Source: Peptostreptococcus sp.
GTDB taxonomy: Bacteria > Bacillota > Clostridia > Peptostreptococcales > Peptostreptococcaceae
NCBI GenBank assembly: GCA_020025095.1
Contig: JAHHSS010000048.1
Location: forward strand, 1-11,884
Direction of reading: 5' to 3'
DNA: 11,884 bases
Positions 1 to 6,506 of this stretch are shown piece after piece. Each line of letters begins with the position of its first letter. Within the stretch, counting starts at the first letter, position 1. Made by a program: the position numbers and the translations under genes. A model generated the notes under the pieces. It did not search any database. It was not told the origin of the DNA and saw only the letters and a program-made list of their open reading frames with translations.

Positions 1-183
1 ACAAAAAATATAGAGTATTATATCTTATGTATAAATTTTGATATGCTATTTTCTAGTTTTATTAAAAAGAAAAATATGCATGGAAATTTACTAAATGTAT
101 ACTTGAATTACATTTTTATAAATTCAATATATTAAAAATTAAGATGAAATATTGAATATAATTTTTAGATAGGGGCGGATAAA
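1..183 (+). promoter_or_regulatory. Leader upstream of the RNase PH-RdgB gene
   Basis: Very A+T-rich non-coding stretch. A TTGAAT at 103-108 followed by TATATT at 128-133 could be a sigma-A promoter, but the spacer of 19 is long, so support is weak. A perfect TATAAT at 157-162 has no convincing -35 box and would start RNA almost on top of the ribosome binding site. The strong Shine-Dalgarno AGGGGCGG (171-178) fixes the ATG at 184. Three copies of TTGAAT/ATTCAA in alternating orientation lie at 103-109, 121-130 and 149-157. Confidence 0.35.
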
Positions 184-1560
184 ATGAATAAGATAGTTAT
201 AAGTCAAAGACCTGATGGAAGAGAATTTGATGAAATAAGAAATGTAAGAATAACAAGAAACTTTACGAAATATTCACAGGGGTCAGTTCTTATAGAGTTA
301 GGGGAAACAAAAGTAATATGTACTGCTACTGTAGAAGAAGGAGTACCACCATTTTTAAAGGGGTCAGGAAGTGGCTGGATAAGTGCAGAGTATTCTATGC
401 TACCAAGTGCAACTCAAAAGAGAAAGAGAAGGGATTCTAGTAAAGGTAAAGTAGATGGAAGAAGTCAAGAAATACAGAGATTAATAGGAAGAGCAATTAG
501 ATCTGTAGTAAATCTTTCAGCATTAGGAGAAAGAACTATCTGGATAGATTGTGATGTTATACAAGCGGATGGTGGAACTAGAACAGCTTCAATTACGGGT
601 GCATATGTAGCACTAGCAGATGCTTTATATACATTGTATAAGAATAAGGAAATTAAAAAAATGCCTATGAATACTATGCTTGCTGCTATTAGTGTTGGTG
701 TAGTAGATGGTGATGTAAGGTTAGATATATGTTATGATGAAGATTCAAAGGCAGAAGTTGATACAAATGTTGTAATGAATCATAGAGGGGAATTTGTAGA
801 AATACAAGGAACTGGTGAAGAAAGACCTTTTACTAAATTAGAACTTGTGAAAATTCTTGAATATGCTGAAAAGGGAAACAAAGAGCTTATGAGAATACAG
901 AGAAAAGTTCTTGGTGAAGTAGCAGATGCTATAATAGGTTGCGAATATAAAAGAGAAGCTATTATAGCAACTGGTAATGCTCATAAGTTAGAAGAAATAG
1001 GTGTGATTCTTAAGGATATAGATTTTAAAATTGAATCTTTGAAAGATGTAGGTCTTGATGGAATTGAGATAATAGAAGATGGGAAGACATTTGAGCATAA
1101 TGCTCTTATAAAGGCTAGAGCAATATCTAAAAAAACAGGTAAAATTTCAATAGCTGATGATTCGGGAATAGAAGTAGATGCACTTGATAAAAGACCAGGA
1201 GTATATTCAGCTAGATATGCAGGAGAAAATGCAACTGACAAAGAAAACAGGGATAAAATGTTTGAAGAACTTGGAGATACTCCAATGAGCAAAAGAACAG
1301 CAAGGTATGTTTGTGTTATAGCAGTAGTATTCCCAGATGGTAAAGAAATTATTTCAAGGGGCGTAGTAGACGGAAAAATAGCAATGGAAGAAAAAGGTGA
1401 AAATGGATTTGGATATGACTGCATGTTTATACCTGATGGATATGATTACACATTTGGACAACTACCTATAGAAGTAAAAAATAGTTTTAGTCATAGATCC
1501 AGAGCTCTTGAAAAAATGAAGATACAGCTTGAAAATATTATTAAGGCAAGAACTATATAA
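184..1560 (+). CDS. rph: Fused RNase PH / dITP-XTP pyrophosphatase (RdgB)
   Basis: A 458-residue two-enzyme fusion. Residues 1 to about 250 are RNase PH, the phosphate-dependent exonuclease that trims 3' ends of tRNA precursors. Visible signs are RPDGR (9-13), GSGSGWISAEYSMLPSAT (60-77), RSQEIQRLIGRAIR (93-106), DCDVIQADGGTRTA (122-135), the acidic catalytic patch around D181 and D187, and EIQGTGEERPF (206-216). Residues about 258-458 are the RdgB/HAM1 nucleotide-cleaning enzyme, which hydrolyses non-canonical ITP, dITP and XTP to monophosphates. Its signs are ATGNAHKLEEI (262-272), ADDSGIEVDAL (324-334), PGVYSARYAG (338-347), GENGFGYD (405-412) and SHRSRAL (436-442). The junction is continuous and short, with no stop or internal start between the domains. 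In Bacillus subtilis the same two activities are separate neighbouring genes (rph, ysnA). Both active sites look intact. The ATG is set by AGGGGCGG six bases upstream. Confidence 0.96.
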   Translation: MNKIVISQRPDGREFDEIRNVRITRNFTKYSQGSVLIELGETKVICTATVEEGVPPFLKGSGSGWISAEYSMLPSATQKRKRRDSSKGKVDGRSQEIQRLIGRAIRSVVNLSALGERTIWIDCDVIQADGGTRTASITGAYVALADALYTLYKNKEIKKMPMNTMLAAISVGVVDGDVRLDICYDEDSKAEVDTNVVMNHRGEFVEIQGTGEERPFTKLELVKILEYAEKGNKELMRIQRKVLGEVADAIIGCEYKREAIIATGNAHKLEEIGVILKDIDFKIESLKDVGLDGIEIIEDGKTFEHNALIKARAISKKTGKISIADDSGIEVDALDKRPGVYSARYAGENATDKENRDKMFEELGDTPMSKRTARYVCVIAVVFPDGKEIISRGVVDGKIAMEEKGENGFGYDCMFIPDGYDYTFGQLPIEVKNSFSHRSRALEKMKIQLENIIKARTI

Positions 1561-1630
1561 ACTTGCCAGGGATAATATCTATAAGGCTAATTTTAAATTT
1601 GACAAGATAAATAGGATTAAGTAGCTTATA

Positions 1631-1664
1631 AAAAATAGTGTAACTATATAGTTACACTATTTTT
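1631..1664. terminator. Perfect 34-bp palindromic bidirectional terminator
   Basis: Two 17-base arms with no spacer form a perfect palindrome. The core is ATAGTGTAACTAT on the left and ATAGTTACACTAT on the right, flanked by AAAAA and TTTTT. In RNA this gives a stem of at least 13 bp with a T tract on the right for + strand transcripts and, by symmetry, on the other strand. It sits 70 bases after the fusion gene's stop and most likely ends that transcript, separating it from the phosphodiesterase gene. Confidence 0.85.
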
Positions 1665-1749
1665 GCAAGCAGGATAGTGTAATTAAATTATTAAGAGTAT
1701 AAGTATGTAAAAGTAAAAGTTATAGACAAAAATAAGGAAAGGAGAAAAT

Positions 1750-2226
1750 ATGAAAGTAGCAATAATATCTGATTCTCATAGATTTAAAGTATATATGAAT
1801 GATGCGATAGAAATTATTCAAAAAGAAGGTGTAGAACTAATACTTCATGCTGGAGATAATTTTTCAGATTCATTATATTTTAAAGAAAAAAGTGATATTC
1901 CAGTAATTGCAGTAGCGGGTAATTGTGATTTTGAAAATATAGAAACTGAGTTAGACTTTGAGTGCGAAGGGATTAGAATATTTTTAACCCACGGCCATAA
2001 TTATGGAGTTAAATATGGATTGGGAAATATAGCCGAAAAAGCAAAGGAAATAGGTGCAGATATTGCCATATTTGGTCATAGCCATATTAAGGTAAATGAG
2101 TTAATAGATGGAGTAGTGCTTATAAATCCAGGGAGCCTTTCAATGCCAAGAGATGGTAAGGATAGGAGTTTTGTAATAATGAATATAAAAAATGGAAAAT
2201 TCACATATGAATATAGATTTATATAA
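1750..2226 (+). CDS. Metallophosphoesterase, YfcE/MJ0936 family (B. subtilis YsnB-like)
   Basis: A 158-residue protein, normal length for the small one-domain YfcE/MJ0936 phosphodiesterases. The metal-binding blocks of the calcineurin-like fold appear in order: D8 and H10 in SDSH, D36 in LHAGD, N58 and D60 in AGNCD, H81 in THGH, and H110 and H112 in FGHSH, followed by INPGS (126-130). All ligands for a two-metal centre are present, so it should be an active phosphodiesterase. The physiological substrate of this family is not settled. No signal peptide or membrane segment is seen, so it is cytoplasmic. The start follows AAAGGAGA (1737-1744). In B. subtilis the ysnB gene also follows rph and ysnA, so linkage to RNase PH/RdgB is conserved, but here a strong terminator lies between them. 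I saw no good promoter for it in 1665-1749. Confidence 0.92.
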   Translation: MKVAIISDSHRFKVYMNDAIEIIQKEGVELILHAGDNFSDSLYFKEKSDIPVIAVAGNCDFENIETELDFECEGIRIFLTHGHNYGVKYGLGNIAEKAKEIGADIAIFGHSHIKVNELIDGVVLINPGSLSMPRDGKDRSFVIMNIKNGKFTYEYRFI

Positions 2227-2390
2227 AATGTTTAGAGACAGAAAAATTTGCATAAAAGTAAAAAATAACATAGACTGTAATTGGACTAAACATAATATTA
2301 TAAAAAGTTATAGAACTTTCGATTACTAAATATTGTTTTTTAACTTATTGAGATTAACATAAAAATTAAAAACAATTAAAGAAATGCTAG

Positions 2391-2404
2391 ATTTTTGCAA
2401 AAAT
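2391..2404. repeat. 14-bp perfect palindrome upstream of tig
   Basis: ATTTTTGCAAAAAT reads the same on both strands. It lies just upstream of the candidate tig -10 box (2430-2435), where an activator or repressor could bind. The 8-bp core TTTGCAAA recurs twice in the lon leader (6226-6233 and 6475-6482). Function is unproven; such sequences can arise by chance in A+T-rich spacers. Confidence 0.35.
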
Positions 2405-2406
2405 GG

Positions 2407-2435
2407 GTGCAATTTCAAGCTTTTTATAGTATAAT
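2407..2435 (+). promoter_or_regulatory. Candidate tig promoter
   Basis: A perfect TATAAT (2430-2435) lies 17 bases after GTGCAA (2407-2412), a weak -35 match at three of six positions. It would give a leader of about 70 bases before the tig ATG. Another TATAAT at 2459-2464 has no usable -35 box. The call rests mainly on the -10 hexamer and position. Confidence 0.3.
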
Positions 2436-2512
2436 TAAATGGTTGAATTGTGTTTTTATATAATGACAATTAAAAGAATAGTATAGAACATTAAACTTAG
2501 GAGGAAAATTTT

Positions 2513-3796
2513 ATGAAAGCTGAATTAATAAAAAGAGAAGGTAATTCTGTAAAATTTGAAATATTAGTTGATGGTGCAGAGTTTGAAAAAGCTATAGATA
2601 AGGCATACAATAAAACTAAATCAAGATATAATATACCTGGTTTCAGAAAGGGTAAGGCACCTAGAAAGATAATCGAACTTAACTATGGTAAGGGAGTATT
2701 TTTTAATGATGCTTTAGATATAGTATTGCCAGAAGTTTATCCACAGGCTATAGATGCTCTAGAAATAGATGTTGTAAGCCAGCCACAGTTAGACATAAAG
2801 GAAATAAAGGAAGATGGCTCAATAGTTTTAACAGCTGATGTTGATGTTAAGCCTGAATTTTCTATAGAAAACTACAAGGGTATAGAAATAGAAAAGGTTG
2901 AAAAAGAGGTTTCTGAAGAAGAAGTAAAGAATGAATTAGATGCTCTTCTTGAAAAGCAGTCAAGAATGGTTGAGGTAGAAGGTCCAGTAGAAAATGGACT
3001 TATAGCTAACATAGACTTCGCAGGAACTCTTGATGGAGAAGCTTTTGAAGGTGGAACAGCTGAAGGATATTCATTAGAAGTTGGTTCTGGTTCATTCATA
3101 CCAGGATTTGAAGAACAAATGATAGGTAAGTCAGTAGGAGAAGAATTCGAAGTAAATGTTACTTTCCCAGAAGACTATCCAGCAGAAGAATTAGCTGGTA
3201 AGCCAGTGGTATTCAAGGTTTTAGTACATGACCTTAAGAAGAAGGAACTTCCAGAATTAGATGATAATTTTGCAAAGGATACAACTGAATTTGAATCTTT
3301 AGAAGAATTAAAGAATGATATAAAGGCTAAGCTTCAAGAAAAGGCAGATTCAGAAGCTAAGGAAGAAATGAAAAACGCAGTTGTAAATGCGATAGCTGAA
3401 AAAGTTGAAATAGAAATACCTAAGTCAATGATAGAAAGTCAGATAGACAGACAGCTAGAAGAAATAAACATGCAGTTAAGCTACCAGGGATGGTCTTTAG
3501 AAAAGTTTGCTGAACTTTCAGGACAGAGTATAGATGAAATAAGAGAAGCAAGAAGAGAAGAAGCTGAAAAGCTTGTTAAGAACACTCTAATAATAGAAAA
3601 GATAGCTGAACTTGAAAATGTAGAAGTTACAGAAGAAGATGTAGACAAGGATATGGAAAATTTTGCTAAGATATATAATATGGACTTAGCAAAGATAAAG
3701 AGTGCTATAGGAGAAGCTGAAATAGAAGGAATAAAGAATAGATTAAAGAATGAAAAAACTGTTGAATTATTATTAGATGCTGCAACAGTAAAGTAA
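2513..3796 (+). CDS. tig: Trigger factor (ribosome-associated chaperone and prolyl isomerase)
   Basis: A 427-residue protein, standard length for trigger factor. It binds next to the peptide exit tunnel and shields nascent chains. The N-terminal ribosome-binding domain (about 1-115) carries the signature GFRKGKAP at 43-50, which contacts ribosomal protein L23. The FKBP-type peptidyl-prolyl isomerase domain follows (about 155-243, with FAGTLDGEAFEGG and FIPGFEEQMIGKSVGE). A long, charged, helical C-terminal substrate cradle (about 245-427) completes it. The start is fixed by AGGAGG (2499-2504), eight bases before the ATG. It is followed by clpP and clpX, the usual arrangement in Clostridia. 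No clear terminator was found between tig and clpP, so some read-through into clpP is likely. Confidence 0.98.
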   Translation: MKAELIKREGNSVKFEILVDGAEFEKAIDKAYNKTKSRYNIPGFRKGKAPRKIIELNYGKGVFFNDALDIVLPEVYPQAIDALEIDVVSQPQLDIKEIKEDGSIVLTADVDVKPEFSIENYKGIEIEKVEKEVSEEEVKNELDALLEKQSRMVEVEGPVENGLIANIDFAGTLDGEAFEGGTAEGYSLEVGSGSFIPGFEEQMIGKSVGEEFEVNVTFPEDYPAEELAGKPVVFKVLVHDLKKKELPELDDNFAKDTTEFESLEELKNDIKAKLQEKADSEAKEEMKNAVVNAIAEKVEIEIPKSMIESQIDRQLEEINMQLSYQGWSLEKFAELSGQSIDEIREARREEAEKLVKNTLIIEKIAELENVEVTEEDVDKDMENFAKIYNMDLAKIKSAIGEAEIEGIKNRLKNEKTVELLLDAATVK

Positions 3797-3870
3797 TATT
3801 TGACTTTTATTTCGAGTAAAAATATGAAAGTTTGTTTTACTAGTGCTTGTTAATCAAGTATATGTATGCT

Positions 3871-3900
3871 TTCATACTGATTTAAAAATATTTGTATAAT
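3871..3900 (+). promoter_or_regulatory. Candidate clpP promoter
   Basis: TTCATA (3871-3876, four of six matches to TTGACA) and a perfect TATAAT (3895-3900) are separated by 18 bases. Transcription would begin near 3907, giving a leader of about 105 bases that contains the 15-bp inverted repeat at 3955-3985. A second TATAAT at 3943-3948 lacks a -35 box. Confidence 0.4.
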
Positions 3901-3954
3901 TTATATTTAGTATAGGTTATATTTAGGAAAAAAGAGTATTATTATAATTATGTT

Positions 3955-3985
3955 GATAAAGACCACAAAATTTGTGGTCTTTATC
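3955..3985. promoter_or_regulatory. Perfect 15-bp inverted repeat in the clpP leader
   Basis: Arm GATAAAGACCACAAA (3955-3969) is followed by one A and the exact reverse complement (3971-3985). In RNA this folds as a stem of 12 or more pairs with an A/U-rich loop, ending 14 bases before the clpP Shine-Dalgarno. It lacks the run of Ts expected of an intrinsic terminator. A 5' mRNA-stabilising hairpin, a weak attenuator or a protein-binding operator are all possible. It does not match the known CtsR heptad repeat or the CIRCE element. Confidence 0.6.
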
Positions 3986-3999
3986 TAAAATTGCGAATT

Positions 4000-4006
4000 G
4001 GAGGTG
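4000..4006 (+). promoter_or_regulatory. clpP ribosome binding site that decides the start
   Basis: GGAGGTG lies five bases before ATG 4012. The open frame extends further upstream to a TTG at 3991, but that codon has no ribosome binding site and lies outside the conserved ClpP N-terminus. Confidence 0.85.
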
Positions 4007-4011
4007 CAAAA

Positions 4012-4596
4012 ATGGCATTAGTACCATATGTAGTAGAACAAGATGGTAGAGGTGAAAGATCATATGATATCTACTCAAGACTTTTAAAAGATAGAATAAT
4101 ATTTTTAGGAGACGAAGTAAATGATACAACTGCAAGCTTAGTAGTAGCTCAGTTATTATTCTTGGAAGCAGATGATCCAGATAAGGATATTCACCTATAT
4201 ATAAATTCTCCAGGTGGAAGTGTAACAGCTGGTATGGCAATATACGATACAATGCAGTATATTAAGGCTGATGTAAGTACAATTTGTATCGGTATGGCAG
4301 CTTCAATGGGAGCATTTCTTCTAGCAGCCGGAGCAAAAGGAAAGAGATTTGCCCTTCCGAATAGTACCATAATGATTCACCAACCTTTAGGTGGCTCAAA
4401 AGGACAGGCAACAGATGTAGAAATTCATACTAAGTTCTTGTTAGATACAAAGAAAAAGTTAAATGAGATTTTAGCTGAAAGAACAGGTCAGCCTTTGGAA
4501 ACAGTAAAGGCAAATACTGAGCGTGATAATTTTATGACTTCGGAGCAGGCTAAAGAATTTGGCTTAATTGATGAAGTGATTACAAACAGACTGTAA
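4012..4596 (+). CDS. clpP: ATP-dependent Clp protease proteolytic subunit ClpP
   Basis: A 194-residue serine peptidase that forms the two-ring, 14-subunit chamber degrading proteins fed in by ClpX or ClpC. The catalytic triad is complete: S98 in GMAASMGA, H123 in MIHQP, and D172 in TERDNFM. The glycine-rich INSPGGSVTAGMAIYD segment, which helps form the oxyanion hole, is also present. The N-terminus MALVPYVVEQDGRGERSYD matches the start of mature bacterial ClpP (short or absent propeptide), supporting ATG 4012 over the upstream TTG at 3991. The gene lies between tig and clpX, so chaperone, peptidase and unfoldase are encoded consecutively. The leader has its own candidate promoter and a perfect inverted repeat, suggesting separate control. 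Confidence 0.98.
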   Translation: MALVPYVVEQDGRGERSYDIYSRLLKDRIIFLGDEVNDTTASLVVAQLLFLEADDPDKDIHLYINSPGGSVTAGMAIYDTMQYIKADVSTICIGMAASMGAFLLAAGAKGKRFALPNSTIMIHQPLGGSKGQATDVEIHTKFLLDTKKKLNEILAERTGQPLETVKANTERDNFMTSEQAKEFGLIDEVITNRL

Positions 4597-4619
4597 AAGT
4601 TTTGCAGTAATGTTATAAT
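4591..4619 (+). promoter_or_regulatory. Weak candidate clpX promoter
   Basis: CTGTAA (4591-4596, overlapping the clpP stop) and a perfect TATAAT (4614-4619) are separated by 17 bases. The -35 box matches at only three of six positions. clpX is probably also reached by read-through from clpP, because no terminator is evident in 4597-4780. Confidence 0.25.
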
Positions 4620-4756
4620 GTAATTAGTAATAAATAATTGATAGCATATAGATACTTAAATTTAACCTACTAGTATTGAAGGTATAGTTATGTGCCCATA
4701 TATAGGGTATATTTTATTTTTGTGTATAGTTGTTATCATTTTTATATACTTTTAAC

Positions 4757-4772
4757 TATCGCTTATGCGATA
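4757..4772 (+). promoter_or_regulatory. Small hairpin just before the clpX ribosome binding site
   Basis: TATCGC-TTAT-GCGATA forms a six-pair stem with a four-base loop, ten bases upstream of the clpX Shine-Dalgarno. There is no T run, so it is not a terminator. It could affect translation initiation or mark an mRNA processing point; the role is unknown. Confidence 0.35.
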
Positions 4773-4782
4773 TTATGTAAGT

Positions 4783-4793
4783 GGAAGGAAGTG
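4783..4793 (+). promoter_or_regulatory. clpX ribosome binding site that decides the start
   Basis: GGAAGGAAGTG is followed by GTG at 4799. An in-frame GTG also exists at 4781, but it lies upstream of this ribosome binding site and would add six residues not typical of ClpX. Confidence 0.75.
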
Positions 4794-4798
4794 AAAAA

Positions 4799-6061
4799 GT
4801 GACAAAACAAGATAGCAATCAATATAGATGCTCATTTTGCGGAAAAAGTCAGGATCAAGTCAAGAGAATAATTGCTGGTCCCGGTGTATACATATGTGAT
4901 GAATGTGTAGAGTTGTGCGGTGAGATAATCAAGGAAGAAATAGATGAAAATGAGGAAGTATTAGAAGGTTCTCTCCCAAAGCCTAAGGAAATAATGGAAA
5001 TTCTAGATGACTATGTTATCGGTCAAAAAAGTGCTAAAAAGGCTTTATCAGTTGCAGTATATAATCATTACAAAAGAATATATAGTGGCAAGAAAAAGAA
5101 TGAAGGCGTTGAAATACAAAAGAGTAATATTCTATTATTAGGGCCAACTGGTTCAGGAAAGACTTTGCTAGCTCAAACTTTGGCAAAGATACTAAATGTT
5201 CCATTTGCAATAGCTGATGCAACATCTCTTACAGAAGCTGGTTATGTTGGTGAAGATGTTGAGAATATAATACTTAAATTAGTTCAAGCTGCAGATTTTG
5301 ACATAGAAAAGGCTCAGAAGGGGATAATTTATATCGACGAGATAGATAAAATATCTAAAAAATCAGAAAATCCTTCTATCACAAGAGATGTAAGTGGTGA
5401 AGGAGTGCAGCAAGCGCTACTAAAGATTCTTGAAGGTACTGTTGCCAATGTACCACCTACAGGTGGAAGAAAGCATCCTCATCAGGAATTTTTAAAAGTT
5501 GATACTACTGATATATTATTTATATTAGGTGGAGCTTTTGATGGGATTGAAAAAATAGTACAAAAACGTGGAAATGAAAAAGTTTTAGGTTTTGGTGCAA
5601 AAATAGAAAGTAAATCTGATATGGATTTAGGTAAGTTGTATTCTAAAGTAATACCTGACGATCTTCTAAAGTATGGTATAATACCAGAATTTATTGGTAG
5701 AATACCAATAATAGCAAATTTAGATTTATTAGATGAAGAGTCTTTGATGAAGATACTTACAGAGCCTAAAAATTCACTTGTAAAACAATATACGAAGCTA
5801 TTCGAATATGATGATGCTAAGTTAGAATTTGAAGAAGAGGCACTTAGAGCGATAGCCAAAAAGGCCATAGCTAGAAATACAGGTGCCAGAGGACTTAGAA
5901 GTATAATAGAACATTCTCTAATGGATGCAATGTTTGAAATACCTTCTCTTGAAAATGTTGAAAAGGTAGTAGTAACAAAAGAGTGTATAGAAGAAGATGC
6001 AAAGCCGTTAGTTGTATACAAGGATGTTCATGAAATAATCAATGATGAACCAATATCGTAA
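4799..6061 (+). CDS. clpX: ATP-dependent Clp protease ATP-binding subunit ClpX
   Basis: A 420-residue AAA+ unfoldase that recognises tagged substrates, unfolds them and threads them into ClpP. The N-terminal zinc-binding domain has C11, C14, C33 and C36. The AAA+ core shows Walker A GPTGSGKT (115-122), the pore loop GYVG (148-151) that grips substrate, and Walker B IIYIDEID (D180, E181). LGF at 263-265 is the ClpP-docking loop, so pairing with the neighbouring ClpP is expected. NTGARGLRSIIE near the C-terminus holds the sensor-2 arginine. Translation starts at GTG 4799, chosen because GGAAGG precedes it and MTKQDSNQYRCSFCGK resembles known ClpX N-termini. The gene ends 18 bases before a strong terminator, closing the tig-clpP-clpX group. 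Confidence 0.98.
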   Translation: MTKQDSNQYRCSFCGKSQDQVKRIIAGPGVYICDECVELCGEIIKEEIDENEEVLEGSLPKPKEIMEILDDYVIGQKSAKKALSVAVYNHYKRIYSGKKKNEGVEIQKSNILLLGPTGSGKTLLAQTLAKILNVPFAIADATSLTEAGYVGEDVENIILKLVQAADFDIEKAQKGIIYIDEIDKISKKSENPSITRDVSGEGVQQALLKILEGTVANVPPTGGRKHPHQEFLKVDTTDILFILGGAFDGIEKIVQKRGNEKVLGFGAKIESKSDMDLGKLYSKVIPDDLLKYGIIPEFIGRIPIIANLDLLDEESLMKILTEPKNSLVKQYTKLFEYDDAKLEFEEEALRAIAKKAIARNTGARGLRSIIEHSLMDAMFEIPSLENVEKVVVTKECIEEDAKPLVVYKDVHEIINDEPIS

Positions 6062-6079
6062 AAATATTCTATATAAAGC

Positions 6080-6112
6080 AAAAAAGAGTGGTTATTTTAA
6101 CCACTCTTTTTT
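6080..6112. terminator. Terminator after clpX
   Basis: AAAAAAGAGTGGTTA, a three-base TTT loop and TAACCACTCTTTTTT form a perfect 15-pair stem. It has a T tract on the right and a matching A tract on the left, so it can act in both directions. It separates the ClpXP group from the lon group. Confidence 0.92.
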
Positions 6113-6270
6113 AGAGAGGAAAGTATGATTTTTAGTATGAGTATATATGCATATTTGTATTTAAATTGCTTAATTTAGATATATCATTAGTGAAAATACA
6201 TAAAAAAGTCAATAACAGACGTGATTTTGCAAAAAAAACATATTAATTTACTTTTTTTGCTATAAAGTTA

Positions 6271-6299
6271 TTGAATTTAGGTATATACATATATATAAT
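6271..6299 (+). promoter_or_regulatory. Sigma-A-type promoter for lon
   Basis: TTGAAT (6271-6276) and a perfect TATAAT (6294-6299) are separated by exactly 17 bases, the best vegetative promoter match I found in the window. Transcription would start near 6306, about 200 bases before the lon ATG. Confidence 0.6.
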
Positions 6300-6492
6300 A
6301 GTTTATACAATGGAAATCTGAAATTATTAAAAATATTTATCAAGAAGCTTATAAACTGTTAAAAAATAAAAGTATTCTATTTATAATAGATTAATTTAAG
6401 ATTATTGTAGTATAATACTATTTATCGACTTTAAAAAATATAGAATTTTCTTGAATAAAAAATAAATGAGTAAATTTGCAAATTTTTGCAAT

Positions 6493-6501
6493 GGAAGGGA
6501 G
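6493..6501 (+). promoter_or_regulatory. lon ribosome binding site that decides the start
   Basis: GGAAGGGAG ends five bases before ATG 6507. The open frame extends to a TTG at 6486, but that codon lies upstream of this site and has none of its own. Confidence 0.75.
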
Positions 6502-6506
6502 TGCTT

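Larger units (their letters stand above)
6113..6506 (+). other. Long regulatory leader between clpX and lon
   Basis: About 390 bases without a recognised gene. It holds a good sigma-A-type promoter (6271-6299), a second TATAAT (6411-6416) inside the odd palindrome TAGTATAATACTA, and TTTGCAAA palindromes at 6225-6234 and 6473-6484. An 8-bp inverted repeat AGTTTATA/TATAAACT (6300-6307 and 6350-6357) starts near the predicted transcript start, and a small hairpin TCTATT-TAT-AATAGA lies at 6376-6390. Two tiny open frames exist: 17 codons at 6125-6178 behind AGAGAGGA, and 14 codons at 6466-6510 whose TGA overlaps the lon ATG. Neither is supported beyond its position. The lon transcript would carry a leader of about 200 bases. 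Confidence 0.5.

Noticed and set aside
1599..1627. Perfect TTGACA at 1599-1604 as promoter of the phosphodiesterase
   Set aside because: The -10 at the right distance (TAGCTT, 1622-1627) is poor, and the strong terminator at 1631-1664 would stop the transcript at once.
2332..2376. Imperfect inverted repeat ATTGTTTTTTAA / TTAAAAACAAT as a terminator after the phosphodiesterase
   Set aside because: The stem is almost pure A-T with a bulge and a 22-base loop and has no T tract after it.
3991..4011. Longer ClpP start at TTG 3991; likewise GTG 4781 for ClpX and TTG 6486 for Lon
   Set aside because: Each lies upstream of a good ribosome binding site that serves a later start, and the extra residues do not match family N-termini.
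3797..4011. CtsR heptad repeat or CIRCE element expected before clp genes
   Set aside because: Neither the GGTCAAA-type direct repeat nor TTAGCACTC-N9-GAGTGCTAA was found before clpP, clpX, tig or lon.
5482..6021. Long minus-strand open frame (179 codons) opposite clpX, and similar ones at 981-1424, 6614-7189 and 8132-8626
   Set aside because: They lie entirely opposite well-identified genes, have Ser/Ile/Leu-rich shadow composition, and have no convincing ribosome binding site or family features.
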